From: Bacteroidia bacterium
Lineage (GTDB): Bacteria > Bacteroidota > Bacteroidia > Bacteroidales > Prolixibacteraceae
Length of the DNA: 64,000 nucleotides
Assembly: GCA_026391655.1 (NCBI GenBank)
Contig: JAPLDR010000042.1
Coordinates: 1-64,000, forward strand
Direction: 5' to 3'
Numbering within the stretch: the stretch's first letter is position 1; the number at the start of each line of letters is the position of its first letter. Position numbers and translations under genes: made by a program. Below, piece by piece: positions 55,937-64,000 of the stretch. The notes beneath the pieces are model-generated. The model was not told the DNA's origin. It made no database searches and saw only the letters and a program-made list of their open reading frames with translations.

Positions 55937-56506
55937 ATGATTACAGATTACAAAATTATACTCGCCTCAAAATCCCCGAGAAGGCTTGAACTACTTGAAG
56001 GATTGGATCTCCCTTTCGAAGTGATTATACACGAAGTTGATGAGGTTTTTCCCGATGGATTACCAATGGAGGAGATTCCGGTTTATCTCGCAAAATTAAA
56101 GGCTGAACCTTTTTACAACGAACTCAGTAGTGATACATTGGTGATTACAGCTGATACAATTGTGTGGATCGACGGTGTTGTTTTAGGAAAACCAAATGAT
56201 TATGAGCATGCAGCTGCGATGCTCCGACAATTATCAGGGAGAAAGCATGTGGTCGTTACGGGAGTTTGCCTGACAACGAAAGAGAAACAGTCCACTTTTT
56301 CAGCTTCAACGGATGTCTATTTTAAAGATTTGACCGATGAAGAAATAGATTATTACCTTAAAAACTATCACCCTTATGACAAAGCCGGATCGTATGGCGT
56401 TCAGGAATGGATTGGCTATATTGCGATCGAAAGAATAGAAGGATCTTATTTCAATGTGATGGGACTTCCGGTTCAACGGTTATACGAAGAGTTTAAAAAG
56501 TTCTGA
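55937..56506 (+). CDS. maf: Maf-like nucleoside triphosphate pyrophosphatase
   Basis: The 189-residue protein has ILASKSPRRLELLEGL at the start, TADTIVWIDGVVLGKPNDYE and YDKAGSYGVQEWIGY. These are the Maf motifs of enzymes hydrolysing dTTP/UTP or modified NTPs. It lies 10 bases after the KdsC-like gene and 26 before the peptidase gene, in the same run. Confidence 0.9.
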   Translation: MITDYKIILASKSPRRLELLEGLDLPFEVIIHEVDEVFPDGLPMEEIPVYLAKLKAEPFYNELSSDTLVITADTIVWIDGVVLGKPNDYEHAAAMLRQLSGRKHVVVTGVCLTTKEKQSTFSASTDVYFKDLTDEEIDYYLKNYHPYDKAGSYGVQEWIGYIAIERIEGSYFNVMGLPVQRLYEEFKKF

Positions 56507-56532
56507 TTTATAAATACCAAAATAGACATAAG

Positions 56533-58677
56533 ATGCTACGCCAACTTTTTATCATTTTTGTTTTAATTTCTGTTTCTGCGGGTTTGTTTGCCAAAGAGGG
56601 AATGTGGATTCCTACTTTACTTCAAAAATACAATATCGAAGAGATGTCGCAAATGGGATTTAAACTTTCAGCTGAAGATGTTTACAGTGTCAATCACGCA
56701 AGTATGAAGGATGCCGTTGTCCTTTTTGGTGGCGGTTGCACAGGTGGCGTAATCTCGAACGATGGTTTGCTGATCACGAATCACCACTGCGGATTCGGAC
56801 AAATTCAGCAACACAGTTCCGTCGAACACGATTACCTTACCAACGGTTTCTGGGCAATGAACAGATCCGAAGAACTCACTAACCCGGGTTTGACAGTTCA
56901 GTTTTTGGTGAAGATGGAAGATGTTACCAACAAAATTCTGAGAACAGTGACCGATAAGATGGATCAGGTTACACGGCTCGATACCATTCAGAAAAACATT
57001 GACAAGATCAAAAAAGAGTACATTACGGGAACGGTATATTCCGCAGATATTAAACCTTTATTTAATGGAAATCAATATTTTATCTATATCTATGAAGTTT
57101 TTAAAGATATCAGGTTAGTGGGCGCTCCCCCGGTTGCCATTGGCAAATTTGGCGGCGATACCGACAACTGGGTTTGGCCACGTCACACTGGCGACTTCTC
57201 GCTCTTCAGAATTTATGCCGGAAAAGACAATAAACCGGCGGCATATTCACCCGAAAATGTGCCGTACAAACCAAAGAAATTTTTCCCGATCAATCTGAAA
57301 GGTTTGAAGGAAGGTGATTTTACAATGGTATTGGGTTATCCGGGTTCAACACAGCGTTACGCCCCGTCACAGGCAGTCGACCTGATTATGAATCAGAGCG
57401 ATCCGGCAAAAGTGGCCATCCGCACGGTTAAACTGAATATTTGGGATGAACGAATGAAAACCAATCCGAAAATCAGGATTCAATATGCCGGCAAATATGT
57501 ATCAGCTTCAAACTCATGGAAGAAATGGCAAGGTGAAGTCAAAGGTTTGCAACGATTGGATGCAGTCAATGTAAAAAAAACAAGTGAAGTTGAATTTAAG
57601 CAATGGGTCGCTGCTGATCCGGGCCGTATTCAAAAATATGCCACAATACTTGCTGACTTCGAAAAACTTTACAAGGAATACGGCCCATATCAGGCTGTCA
57701 ATGATTACTATACGGAATGTATTCAACGTGGGTCAGATATTTTTACCCTTGCTGCCAGATTTGAACCGCTCGAAACAGCAAAAGATGATGAACAACAACA
57801 AAACGAGATCAAAAAGCTCAGAGCATACCTGACAGGCTACTTTAAAGACTACGATCAAAAAACCGACGAGATGATATGGTCGGCGCTGATGAAGATTTAT
57901 GTTCGGAATGTTGACCAAAAATTTATGCCCGAAGAACTGATTAAACTGATTCCGGATATCGGTACTGACAATTTTGTGGCTAAAACATATAATAAATCGA
58001 TATTGACCGATAGCCTGAAAATAAATAAATTGCTCGATAACTTTAATCAAAAATCAATCAAGCGGCTACAGAAAGATCCGGCTTATTCACTCTTTAAAAT
58101 GATCAGGCAACACTATCGGGATAAAGTCGATCTGATTTTTAAAGACCTCAATTCCGGCATAGGTGTTGTTCAGAAAAAATACACTGCCGCTATTATGGAG
58201 ATGAATGAAAGGACACGGATAATGGCCGATGCCAACCTTACATTACGTGTTGCTTACGGTAAGATTGAAGGATACAAACCAGCTGATGGCGTTACATTTA
58301 ATAGTTTCACCACTTTAAAGGGGATCATAGAAAAAGATAATCCTGATATCCCGGATTACAATGTTCCTGAATTTTTACGCAAACTCTACCTTACGCGAGA
58401 TTTTGGTCAGTATGTAAATGAGTCTGGTGAAGTTCCCGTGGCATTTTGCGCGTCAAACCACACGACAGGCGGTAACTCGGGAAGTCCCGTTGTAAATGCT
58501 CAGGGTGAGCTGATTGGATTGAATTTCGACCGGTCGTGGGAAGGTACGATGAGCGATATCATTTATGATCCTGATCAATGCCGCAATATTGCACTTGATA
58601 TGCGATATGCCCTCTTTATCATCGATAAATTTGCCGGTGCAGGGTATTTATTAAAGGAGATGGAGATTGTGAAATAA
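56533..58677 (+). CDS. S46 dipeptidyl-peptidase, DPP11-like (Asp/Glu-specific)
   Basis: The 714-residue exported protein (signal peptide VLISVSAGLFAKEGMW) is an S46 serine peptidase. The catalytic His is in LITNHHCGFGQIQQ, the Asp region is GDTDNWVWPRHTGDFS, and the Ser is in GGNSGSPV. Eighteen residues past that Ser stands Arg in LNFDRSWEG. In P. gingivalis enzymes Arg at this place (673) marks DPP11, which takes Asp/Glu at P1, while DPP7 has Gly. It should release acidic dipeptides in the periplasm. It is the last gene of the four-gene run. Confidence 0.9.
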   Translation: MLRQLFIIFVLISVSAGLFAKEGMWIPTLLQKYNIEEMSQMGFKLSAEDVYSVNHASMKDAVVLFGGGCTGGVISNDGLLITNHHCGFGQIQQHSSVEHDYLTNGFWAMNRSEELTNPGLTVQFLVKMEDVTNKILRTVTDKMDQVTRLDTIQKNIDKIKKEYITGTVYSADIKPLFNGNQYFIYIYEVFKDIRLVGAPPVAIGKFGGDTDNWVWPRHTGDFSLFRIYAGKDNKPAAYSPENVPYKPKKFFPINLKGLKEGDFTMVLGYPGSTQRYAPSQAVDLIMNQSDPAKVAIRTVKLNIWDERMKTNPKIRIQYAGKYVSASNSWKKWQGEVKGLQRLDAVNVKKTSEVEFKQWVAADPGRIQKYATILADFEKLYKEYGPYQAVNDYYTECIQRGSDIFTLAARFEPLETAKDDEQQQNEIKKLRAYLTGYFKDYDQKTDEMIWSALMKIYVRNVDQKFMPEELIKLIPDIGTDNFVAKTYNKSILTDSLKINKLLDNFNQKSIKRLQKDPAYSLFKMIRQHYRDKVDLIFKDLNSGIGVVQKKYTAAIMEMNERTRIMADANLTLRVAYGKIEGYKPADGVTFNSFTTLKGIIEKDNPDIPDYNVPEFLRKLYLTRDFGQYVNESGEVPVAFCASNHTTGGNSGSPVVNAQGELIGLNFDRSWEGTMSDIIYDPDQCRNIALDMRYALFIIDKFAGAGYLLKEMEIVK

Positions 58678-58919
58678 ATTATAAGTGATGAGTTATGAAT
58701 GATGAGTTATTTGCACATTTGTATATCAAATCATTCGCAAATTAGAATATCATTTCAACTCTACGATCCTCTTTGTTTGTAATGGGGGAGTGGTGGTTAT
58801 TCGTTTGTAACGATAAATAAAACGCTATTATGTCATACCTCATTTGACAACTACACATTCGATTATCTATTTAGGAAATTAAAGCACTTTTAAATTATAC
58901 ATATATGACAATTTATTCT

Positions 58920-58927
58920 TATATTTG
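58920..58927 (+). promoter_or_regulatory. -7 promoter box of the GNAT/XRE module
   Basis: TATATTTG fits TAnnTTTG. It ends 5 bases before the GNAT ATG, so the mRNA is expected to be leaderless. Tandem ATGAGTTATGAAT-like pieces lie farther upstream (58687-58712); nothing else is seen in 58678-58919. Confidence 0.55.
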
Positions 58928-58932
58928 TAGGT

Positions 58933-59427
58933 ATGATTTATATCCTGGACAAAATTAATGGAGAACTAATAGAATCTGAGATAGTGCCAATGGGCAAAAA
59001 AACAATCCCTCTTAAAAAGGATGGATGGAATTTTAATTGGCGACAACTATCGAGAGAGGAAAATGGACGTGCCTATGTTTTGAGAACATTAAATTCGCCG
59101 GATCAGACAGAAGGTGCATTGTGTTTGCGATATGAACATGATATGTTAATAATGGATGCATTAGAATTAGCGCCTTATAATATTGGACAAAAAAGCAAAC
59201 GCTATGATTATATTGCTGGTTGTTTAATAGCATTCGGATGTAGGGAGAGTTTCAAAATAAAAAGTGACTACAAAGGGTTTTTGACATTTGTATCAAAAAC
59301 GAATTTAATTAAATGGTATGCAGAAAAATACGGTGCAAAACTGGCTCTTGGACAACGGATGTTTATTGATTGGGAAAACGGAGAAAGATTAATTGAAAAG
59401 TATTTAAATCGAACAAAAAAAGATTAG
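58933..59427 (+). CDS. GNAT-fold protein, putative toxin
   Basis: The 164-residue protein has a GNAT-like central part: MLIMDALELAPYNIGQ, then YDYIAGCLIAFGC, GFLTFVSKTNLIKWYAEKYG and GAK. The Q/R-x-x-G-x-G/A acetyl-CoA loop is imperfect, so catalysis is not certain. It is followed after 2 bases by a XRE-type gene, an arrangement typical of acetyltransferase toxin-antitoxin modules. The toxin role is inferred from the pairing. Confidence 0.7.
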   Translation: MIYILDKINGELIESEIVPMGKKTIPLKKDGWNFNWRQLSREENGRAYVLRTLNSPDQTEGALCLRYEHDMLIMDALELAPYNIGQKSKRYDYIAGCLIAFGCRESFKIKSDYKGFLTFVSKTNLIKWYAEKYGAKLALGQRMFIDWENGERLIEKYLNRTKKD

Positions 59428-59429
59428 TC

Positions 59430-59948
59430 ATGAAAAAGCAAATAGAAGAACCACAAGAAGGGATGCTGACACAAAGTATGGATGTTGGCACAAAGGGATT
59501 TGATGATTTTCAGGCTATTCTATTGAAAAAATCAAGAGACCGAACTGAAGATCAGAAATTAAGAATCAATTTGTTTACACTCAAATATCAAATGGAGGAC
59601 TATTTAACCTCAAATAAAGCGGAAGAAAAATCTGCAGGGGAATTCTTAAAAACTATATTAAAGACATTACAAATTCAACAAAATCAGTTTGCTAGTTATA
59701 TAGGTTTAAAACCATCAAATCTAAGCAAATTGATTAGCGGAGAACGTACTATAAACTATGATTTAGCCTTGATCTTTGGTCGATTATTTAATCATGAAGC
59801 GATGTTATGGATCGAAATTCAAGCAAAAAATGAAATGAATAAACTACTTCATGCTGAGAGAAATAAATATGCGGTCTATACATTAAATGATTTAGTAAAA
59901 GAACCTAAAACGAAGTATAATCAAGCAGACAACCTCGCAAGTAGCTAA
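59430..59948 (+). CDS. XRE-family protein, putative antitoxin
   Basis: The 172-residue protein has an extra N-terminal helical part (residues 1-70) and a helix-turn-helix (LQIQQNQFASYIGLKPSNL, then LSKLISGERTINYDLALIF, about residues 81-120). The C-terminal part has the HigA-like segment MLWIEIQAKNEM. It probably represses its own operon and neutralizes the GNAT protein. Confidence 0.8.
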   Translation: MKKQIEEPQEGMLTQSMDVGTKGFDDFQAILLKKSRDRTEDQKLRINLFTLKYQMEDYLTSNKAEEKSAGEFLKTILKTLQIQQNQFASYIGLKPSNLSKLISGERTINYDLALIFGRLFNHEAMLWIEIQAKNEMNKLLHAERNKYAVYTLNDLVKEPKTKYNQADNLASS

Positions 59949-60008
59949 CTAACAAAATTCACTAATATCTTCCCGAAACGAAGTTTGATGATGAAGTCAT
60001 TTGTCCTC

Positions 60009-62495
60009 TTATCCCAATTCAACAATAGTAATCCCAGAACCCCCAAATTGAACATGCTCGTCGTGGCAGTTTCGGACTGCTGGTTCTGTTCGGAGATAGT
60101 TCTGGATCAGTTCGCGTAAAATTCCGTTGCCTTTTCCGTGCAAAATATGTAGTTCACTTGCATCAACCATAATAGCCTCATCAACAAACTCTCTGATTTT
60201 TTGCAGCGCCTCTTCGGCGCGCAAGCCACGCACATCGATATTCGGTTTGAAAACAAGCTTCCGCTCGCCGATTTCCTGATTAATACGCCCTTTTGTTTTG
60301 TTCTCAACCTTTGTTCGCTTGACCTCGCTTCGCGAAACTGACTCCAATTTATTCCGCTTTACGACAGACCGGAGATGACCGAATGCCACCGTGATTTTAT
60401 TTGATTTAATTTCAAGTACTTCGCCCAAAGTATCCTGACCAGGCAAACGAACCCAGCCACCTACTTCAATTTCGGCCGGCGCCTTTCGCGGAACGACAGC
60501 CATCTTCTTTTTCTCTTCCACCTTTTGAGGTCGCTCCTTGCGTTGTAGCTCATTTTGCTTCAATTTCGCCATCTTACGGAGGATTCGCTCATCATCTTCC
60601 TCCCCTTTTCGGGAAATCTCCGCTTTAAAATCCTCCAGCTTCTGACGCGCTTCCTGTGTCCGTTCTTTCCCGGCATCAGCCTCTTTTATATCGCGAATAG
60701 TCTTTTCAATAATCCGGTTCGCCCCCGAAACGATCTCTTCAGCCTCGCGTTTTGCCTTGTCGAGAATCTCTTTTCGCAACTTCTTTGTCTCGGCAAGACC
60801 AGTTTCGTAATTTTCGGCCAATTCCTCAATCCGTTTCTCCTCCTGTCTGATCTTCTGTCGTTTGCTCTCCCAATATTTTTTATCACGAACAATTTCACGT
60901 AAGTGTTTATCGAAATCGATGTGATCGACTCCGATTTTATTGGTTGCATCCTGAAGAATCTCTTCGGGAAGACCAATTTTACGCGCAATTTCAAACGCGA
61001 ACGAACTTCCTGGCTTTCCAATTTGAAGCAGGAAAAGTGGTTCCATCTTGTGTGAATCGTAAAGCATAGCACCATTGGCAATTCCGGGCGCTGACGAAGC
61101 AAAGTGTTTCAGATTCGTATAATGGGTTGTGATCACCCCAAAAGATCCCAACTCATTTATTTTATTCAGGATAGATTCGGCAATGGCACCGCCAAGCATC
61201 GGCTCAGTTCCCGTTCCAAATTCATCGATCAGGACAAGCGAATCGGGAGAACAATTCCTTACAAAGAATTTCATATTGTAAAGATGAGAGCTATAAGTAC
61301 TTAAGTCGTTATCCAACGACTGATCATCACCAATATCCATGAAAATAGCCCTGAATATACAGGTACGGCTATCGACCTGAACAGGAATGGGAATACCGCA
61401 TTGAACCATATACTGCAACAATCCGACCGTTTTAAGACAGACTGACTTACCTCCCGCGTTAGGTCCTGAAATCAATAAAATTCTGTCCGTCTTGTCGAGC
61501 CGGATATCAAGCGGAACAATTTTACGCTGTTCCCTCGCCAGGTTAATCTCCAAAAGCGGATGACGTGCTGTTATCCAATCGAGTTCAAACTCATACAATA
61601 AAACCGGTTTAACTGACTTGCTTTCGATGGCCCAGATCGCTTTAGACCTAATAAAATCGAGGATCGCCATTACCAGGTACGAATAGGCAATATCGTCGGC
61701 ATAAGGACGAATATCATCCGTAAAACGTGTAAGAATTTTCACAATTTCCCTTCTTTCAGCCGCCTCAAGCTCCCTGATGCGGTTATTTGTTTCGACGATC
61801 TCTTCCGGTTCTACATAAGCAGTTTTTCCTGTAGCTGACTCATCGTGAATAATTCCTTTGATTTTCCGCTTATTGGCCGCTCCTACCGGGATAACGGCAC
61901 GCCCATCACGTATTGATACGGAAATATCTTTTTCAACCAATCCTTCAGCCTGCATCTTTCGTAAAATAGTGCTCATAATTTTCGAAATACTCGATTGCAA
62001 CGAAAGCATATCACGGCGGATCTGTGACAGTTCGGGCGAAGCGTTATCCTTTATCTGGCCATGTTTGTTAATAATCTGATCGATACGCTCGTATATAAAC
62101 GGAAAAATCTGTACATTTTGTACCACATTTCTCAATCGCGGAAAAGTTCCTTCCTCAGTATTCCGAAAGAAAGCCACAATAGCGCGTACCGTTTCGAGTG
62201 AACGTCGCAAATCGAACAATTCGAATACCTCGAGGAAAGTACCTGCAACTTTTGACCTTTGTAAGGCAGCACGCATATCAATAAAATAACCATTGGGAAA
62301 ATTCATCCCTTCGCTGATGATCTTTACAAACTCAATCGTTTCATCCAATTGCCGTTCAATATCTTCACGATCGGATGAAAAGTTACATTCATCAACCTTC
62401 TCTTTGCCCAAAGTACTCAGGCAACGTCCCTGAAGTATTTCGCGCACTTTATCAAACCCAATCTTACTCTCAAAATTCGAAGGGTAAATATCCAT
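60009..62495 (-). CDS. mutS2: MutS2 recombination/ribosome-rescue ATPase
   Basis: The 828-residue protein has the MutS-like core and clamp domains, Walker A SGPNAGGKSVCLKTVGLLQY (near residue 345), Walker B LVLIDEFGTGTEP, a long coiled coil (~530-640) and a C-terminal Smr endonuclease domain with DVRGLRAEEALQKI and LHILHGKGNGILRE. MutS2 suppresses homologous recombination and, in other bacteria, acts on collided ribosomes. The length is normal and the domain order complete. Confidence 0.95.
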   Translation of the reverse strand: MDIYPSNFESKIGFDKVREILQGRCLSTLGKEKVDECNFSSDREDIERQLDETIEFVKIISEGMNFPNGYFIDMRAALQRSKVAGTFLEVFELFDLRRSLETVRAIVAFFRNTEEGTFPRLRNVVQNVQIFPFIYERIDQIINKHGQIKDNASPELSQIRRDMLSLQSSISKIMSTILRKMQAEGLVEKDISVSIRDGRAVIPVGAANKRKIKGIIHDESATGKTAYVEPEEIVETNNRIRELEAAERREIVKILTRFTDDIRPYADDIAYSYLVMAILDFIRSKAIWAIESKSVKPVLLYEFELDWITARHPLLEINLAREQRKIVPLDIRLDKTDRILLISGPNAGGKSVCLKTVGLLQYMVQCGIPIPVQVDSRTCIFRAIFMDIGDDQSLDNDLSTYSSHLYNMKFFVRNCSPDSLVLIDEFGTGTEPMLGGAIAESILNKINELGSFGVITTHYTNLKHFASSAPGIANGAMLYDSHKMEPLFLLQIGKPGSSFAFEIARKIGLPEEILQDATNKIGVDHIDFDKHLREIVRDKKYWESKRQKIRQEEKRIEELAENYETGLAETKKLRKEILDKAKREAEEIVSGANRIIEKTIRDIKEADAGKERTQEARQKLEDFKAEISRKGEEDDERILRKMAKLKQNELQRKERPQKVEEKKKMAVVPRKAPAEIEVGGWVRLPGQDTLGEVLEIKSNKITVAFGHLRSVVKRNKLESVSRSEVKRTKVENKTKGRINQEIGERKLVFKPNIDVRGLRAEEALQKIREFVDEAIMVDASELHILHGKGNGILRELIQNYLRTEPAVRNCHDEHVQFGGSGITIVELG

Positions 62496-62601
62496 TTCGG
62501 TTCATTGATTACGCCGCAAAAATAAATAGAAAATCGGGAAGTATGTGTGCGATAAACTTATTCGCTTTACGATTAGACATATTCTCACCGGATTGTTCAA
62601 A

Positions 62602-62632
62602 TTCGTACACTCCTGTTTATAAAAACCGTACA
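62602..62632 (+). promoter_or_regulatory. Tandem half-sites upstream of the repeat-protein gene (enhancer-like)
   Basis: TTCGTACA (62602-62609) and ACCGTACA (62625-62632) lie 23 bases apart. The same pair with the same spacing is at 63725-63755, and in both cases the second half-site starts 72 bases before the sigma-54-like box. Confidence 0.6.
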
Positions 62633-62696
62633 ACAAATCAATCTTAAAGCTCAATACAAAACAATCAACATTCTATATTACAATTTATTAACAAGT

Positions 62697-62715
62697 TTGG
62701 CACGATAACTGATAT
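62697..62715 (+). promoter_or_regulatory. Sigma-54-like promoter
   Basis: TTGGCACGATAACTGATAT carries the -24 block TTGGCACG and a -12-like block CTGAT, close to the consensus TGGCACGrnnnTTGCw but with A where the invariant C is expected. It is repeated almost exactly at 63820-63838. The gene ATG is 45 bases downstream. Confidence 0.65.
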
Positions 62716-62759
62716 TTTCATTGCGACAATGATTCGAAAACAATAAAAAAAAACATATC

Positions 62760-63458
62760 ATGAAAACAACATCGCACAATGCAGCAAAAGAGATCAGAAT
62801 TGGAATATTGTTAGTGGTATTTACAATGGCCACTTTCACCGCATTCAAGGTCAAAGAAATTCAAGTTAATGATTTGGAAAACGGAGAACTAATGAGATCC
62901 GGAAGAATTGAAGTTAATCAAACGGGCTTTATGTCTTTACCAGTTCTTGATGCAAAATTGATTGAAGAACCAGTTCTTGAGGTCGAAGCCTGGATGAATA
63001 GCGACAGTTACTGGGGAGCGGAAACTAATAAGAAAGCTGTCGAAGCTGAACTGGCACTTCAGATTGAACCTTTGATGAAAAACACTGAATATAATGCGAA
63101 GGAATTTGTCGAAGCTGAAATGGCACTCGAAATCGAAAACCGGATGAATAGCTATGAAGAAACTAATAACGAAGCTCTCGAAGCAGAACTGGCGCTTCAG
63201 ATTGAACCTTTGATGAAAAACACTGAATATAACGCAAAGGAATTTGTTGACGCTGAAATGGCGCTCGAAATCCAAAACAGGATGAATAGCAATGCCGGGA
63301 CTAATAACGAAGCTGTCGAAGCTGAACTGGCACTGCAGATTGAACCTTTGATGAAAAACACTGAATATAATGCAAAGGAATTTGTCGAAGCTGATATGGC
63401 AATCGAAATCCAAAGCTGGATGAATAATTCCGAATACTGGAATATGGCAAGCAAATAA
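62760..63458 (+). CDS. Exported protein with seven 23-residue repeats
   Basis: The 232-residue protein has a hydrophobic N-terminal segment (residues 14-29, GILLVVFTMATFTAF), so it is probably exported or anchored. Residues 71-231 are seven consecutive 23-residue units (starts 71, 94, 117, 140, 163, 186, 209) of the type VEAELALxIExxMNNxEYNx. Units alternate between two subtypes, so the DNA shows a 138-bp period. The first and last units carry the variants AWMNSDSYW and SWMNNSEYW. It is acidic, probably a helical array. I know no function. A strong terminator follows, and the promoter looks sigma-54-like. Confidence 0.75.
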   Translation: MKTTSHNAAKEIRIGILLVVFTMATFTAFKVKEIQVNDLENGELMRSGRIEVNQTGFMSLPVLDAKLIEEPVLEVEAWMNSDSYWGAETNKKAVEAELALQIEPLMKNTEYNAKEFVEAEMALEIENRMNSYEETNNEALEAELALQIEPLMKNTEYNAKEFVDAEMALEIQNRMNSNAGTNNEAVEAELALQIEPLMKNTEYNAKEFVEADMAIEIQSWMNNSEYWNMASK

Positions 63459-63487
63459 TGCTAAATACTTCCCCTTAACAACCTTTG

Positions 63488-63515
63488 ATGCCCGGTTTTG
63501 CCGGGCATTTTTTTG
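63488..63515 (+). terminator. Terminator of the repeat-protein gene
   Basis: ATGCCCGG and CCGGGCAT pair around TTTTG, followed by T7. The rest of the 416-base gap up to 63874 contains the regulatory sites listed and no gene. Confidence 0.9.
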
Positions 63516-63724
63516 CATTCTTACAGTTATCACGATCACTTCACATCATTGGGGCTCAAATAAAAGTTGTTCAGAATCAGCCACATCTGTTTCTCTTAAT
63601 TTGCCATCTTCTGCCAATAGTTTCAACCGGTTACAATTAGTAACCTTTCTGAGTATTATCCGGCAAATCTTCAAATTTTTAAAATTCTCCCGGAATCCAC
63701 TTATCCAATTGCAAACTGTTCATT

Positions 63725-63755
63725 TTCGGACAGTAATATTTTCAAAAACCGTACA
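63725..63755 (+). promoter_or_regulatory. Tandem half-sites upstream of the last gene (enhancer-like)
   Basis: TTCGGACA (63725-63732) and ACCGTACA (63748-63755), 23 bases apart, repeat the pair found at 62602-62632. Flanking AAAAA before the second site is also shared. Confidence 0.6.
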
Positions 63756-63819
63756 GTAATCAGTATTCAACAACCTTCAACAAATATTTATATCATTGTT
63801 TTACATTACTTTACAATCT

Positions 63820-63838
63820 TTGGCACGATTGGTGATAT
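63820..63838 (+). promoter_or_regulatory. Sigma-54-like promoter of the last gene
   Basis: TTGGCACGATTGGTGATAT differs from the box at 62697 only in the three bases between GAT and TGATAT. The ATG lies 37 bases downstream. Confidence 0.65.
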
Positions 63839-63874
63839 AAACCAATCAGAAAATAATTTTAAAATAAAAATAAA

Positions 63875-64000
63875 ATGAAAACAACAACTTATAAAACAGG
63901 AAACGTGATGAGATCAATAGTAGCATCTTTAATTATTCTGGCTTCACTCCAGGGAATTGCAAAAGGAGAAAATTCGGATAAGAAAGCAATCGGAATCGTG
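63875..64000 (+). CDS. Exported protein, start only (cut by window end)
   Basis: Only 42 codons are visible. The protein begins MKTTTYKTGNVMRSIVASLI, similar to the MKTTSHNA start of the repeat protein, and has a good signal peptide (SIVASLIILASLQGIAKG). With its sigma-54-like promoter and matching upstream half-sites, it belongs to the same control as the gene at 62760. Its body lies outside the window, so no family can be given. Confidence 0.7.
   Translation, partial: MKTTTYKTGNVMRSIVASLIILASLQGIAKGENSDKKAIGIV

Noticed and set aside
62760-63458. Minus-strand reading of the repeat gene (about 200 codons open)
   Set aside because: The regular 23-residue repeats make the opposite strand open too; the plus strand has the signal peptide, promoter and terminator.

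Overview
This is a chromosomal window from a member of the Bacteroidota, most likely an anaerobic Bacteroidales or Marinilabiliales-type bacterium. The evidence is the gene families (putative porin of the Bacteroidetes type, DUF3127, S46 dipeptidyl-peptidase, IgA-peptidase-like M64, PPi-type pyruvate phosphate dikinase, LysRS with a C-terminal tail), the -7 promoter boxes TAnnTTTG in front of many genes, weak ribosome binding sites and about 40% G+C. I cannot name genus or species from the sequence alone.

Layout. 1-11.3 kb is core genome: the 3' end of an rRNA operon (5S), a porin, a CoA-type Nudix hydrolase, recJ, lysS-gpsA-pgi, a lipoprotein and an RluA-type pseudouridine synthase. 11.3-17.1 kb is an accessory island: a decayed and an intact copy of a PIN-domain toxin with a small partner protein, an OM protein/lipoprotein-hydrolase pair, a frameshifted TIR-like (PF10137 type) effector gene with a small partner, an integron attC-like site, and a deleted quinone-oxidoreductase gene. 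17.1-19.1 kb holds a DUF2892 protein, a hidden 21-bp tandem repeat and an rlmD-type gene broken by one in-frame stop. 19.5-25.5 kb has an ABC-F protein, rlmB, an Lrp regulator and a complete XhoI/PaeR7I-type restriction-modification pair. 25.8-40.6 kb is a carbohydrate and membrane block: a GH31 alpha-xylosidase-like enzyme, an unusual CuA-like/polyferredoxin fusion beside a VCBS protein and a TPR protein, then GH3, a GPH-family symporter and a GH94 phosphorylase, which together look like a beta-glucan oligosaccharide pathway (periplasmic trimming, import, phosphorolysis).

41-64 kb: a DUF4160/DUF2442 pair, amt, nitroreductase, an ECF sigma factor with an overlapping membrane protein gene and a divergent small membrane protein gene (both directions carry the same TTTGTAACC-N16-CGTC promoter), an M64 peptidase, a MscS channel, a second Lrp, DUF3127, an FKBP lipoprotein, mnmD, a Sua5/YrdC gene, ppdK, a four-gene run (DUF2520, kdsC-like, maf, dpp11-like), a GNAT/XRE toxin-antitoxin pair and mutS2. 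The window ends with an exported protein made of seven 23-residue repeats and the start of a second exported protein. Both are preceded by an almost identical sigma-54-like promoter and, 72 bp further upstream, by the same pair of half-sites spaced 23 bp.

The most promising new items are the sigma-54 plus tandem-site regulon at the right edge, the divergent ECF promoter pair, the attC-bounded TIR cassette and the CuA/polyferredoxin fusion. Four genes are broken within 8 kb (11.4-19.1 kb) and none elsewhere. That could be real decay or local sequence error, and the two cannot be separated from sequence alone.
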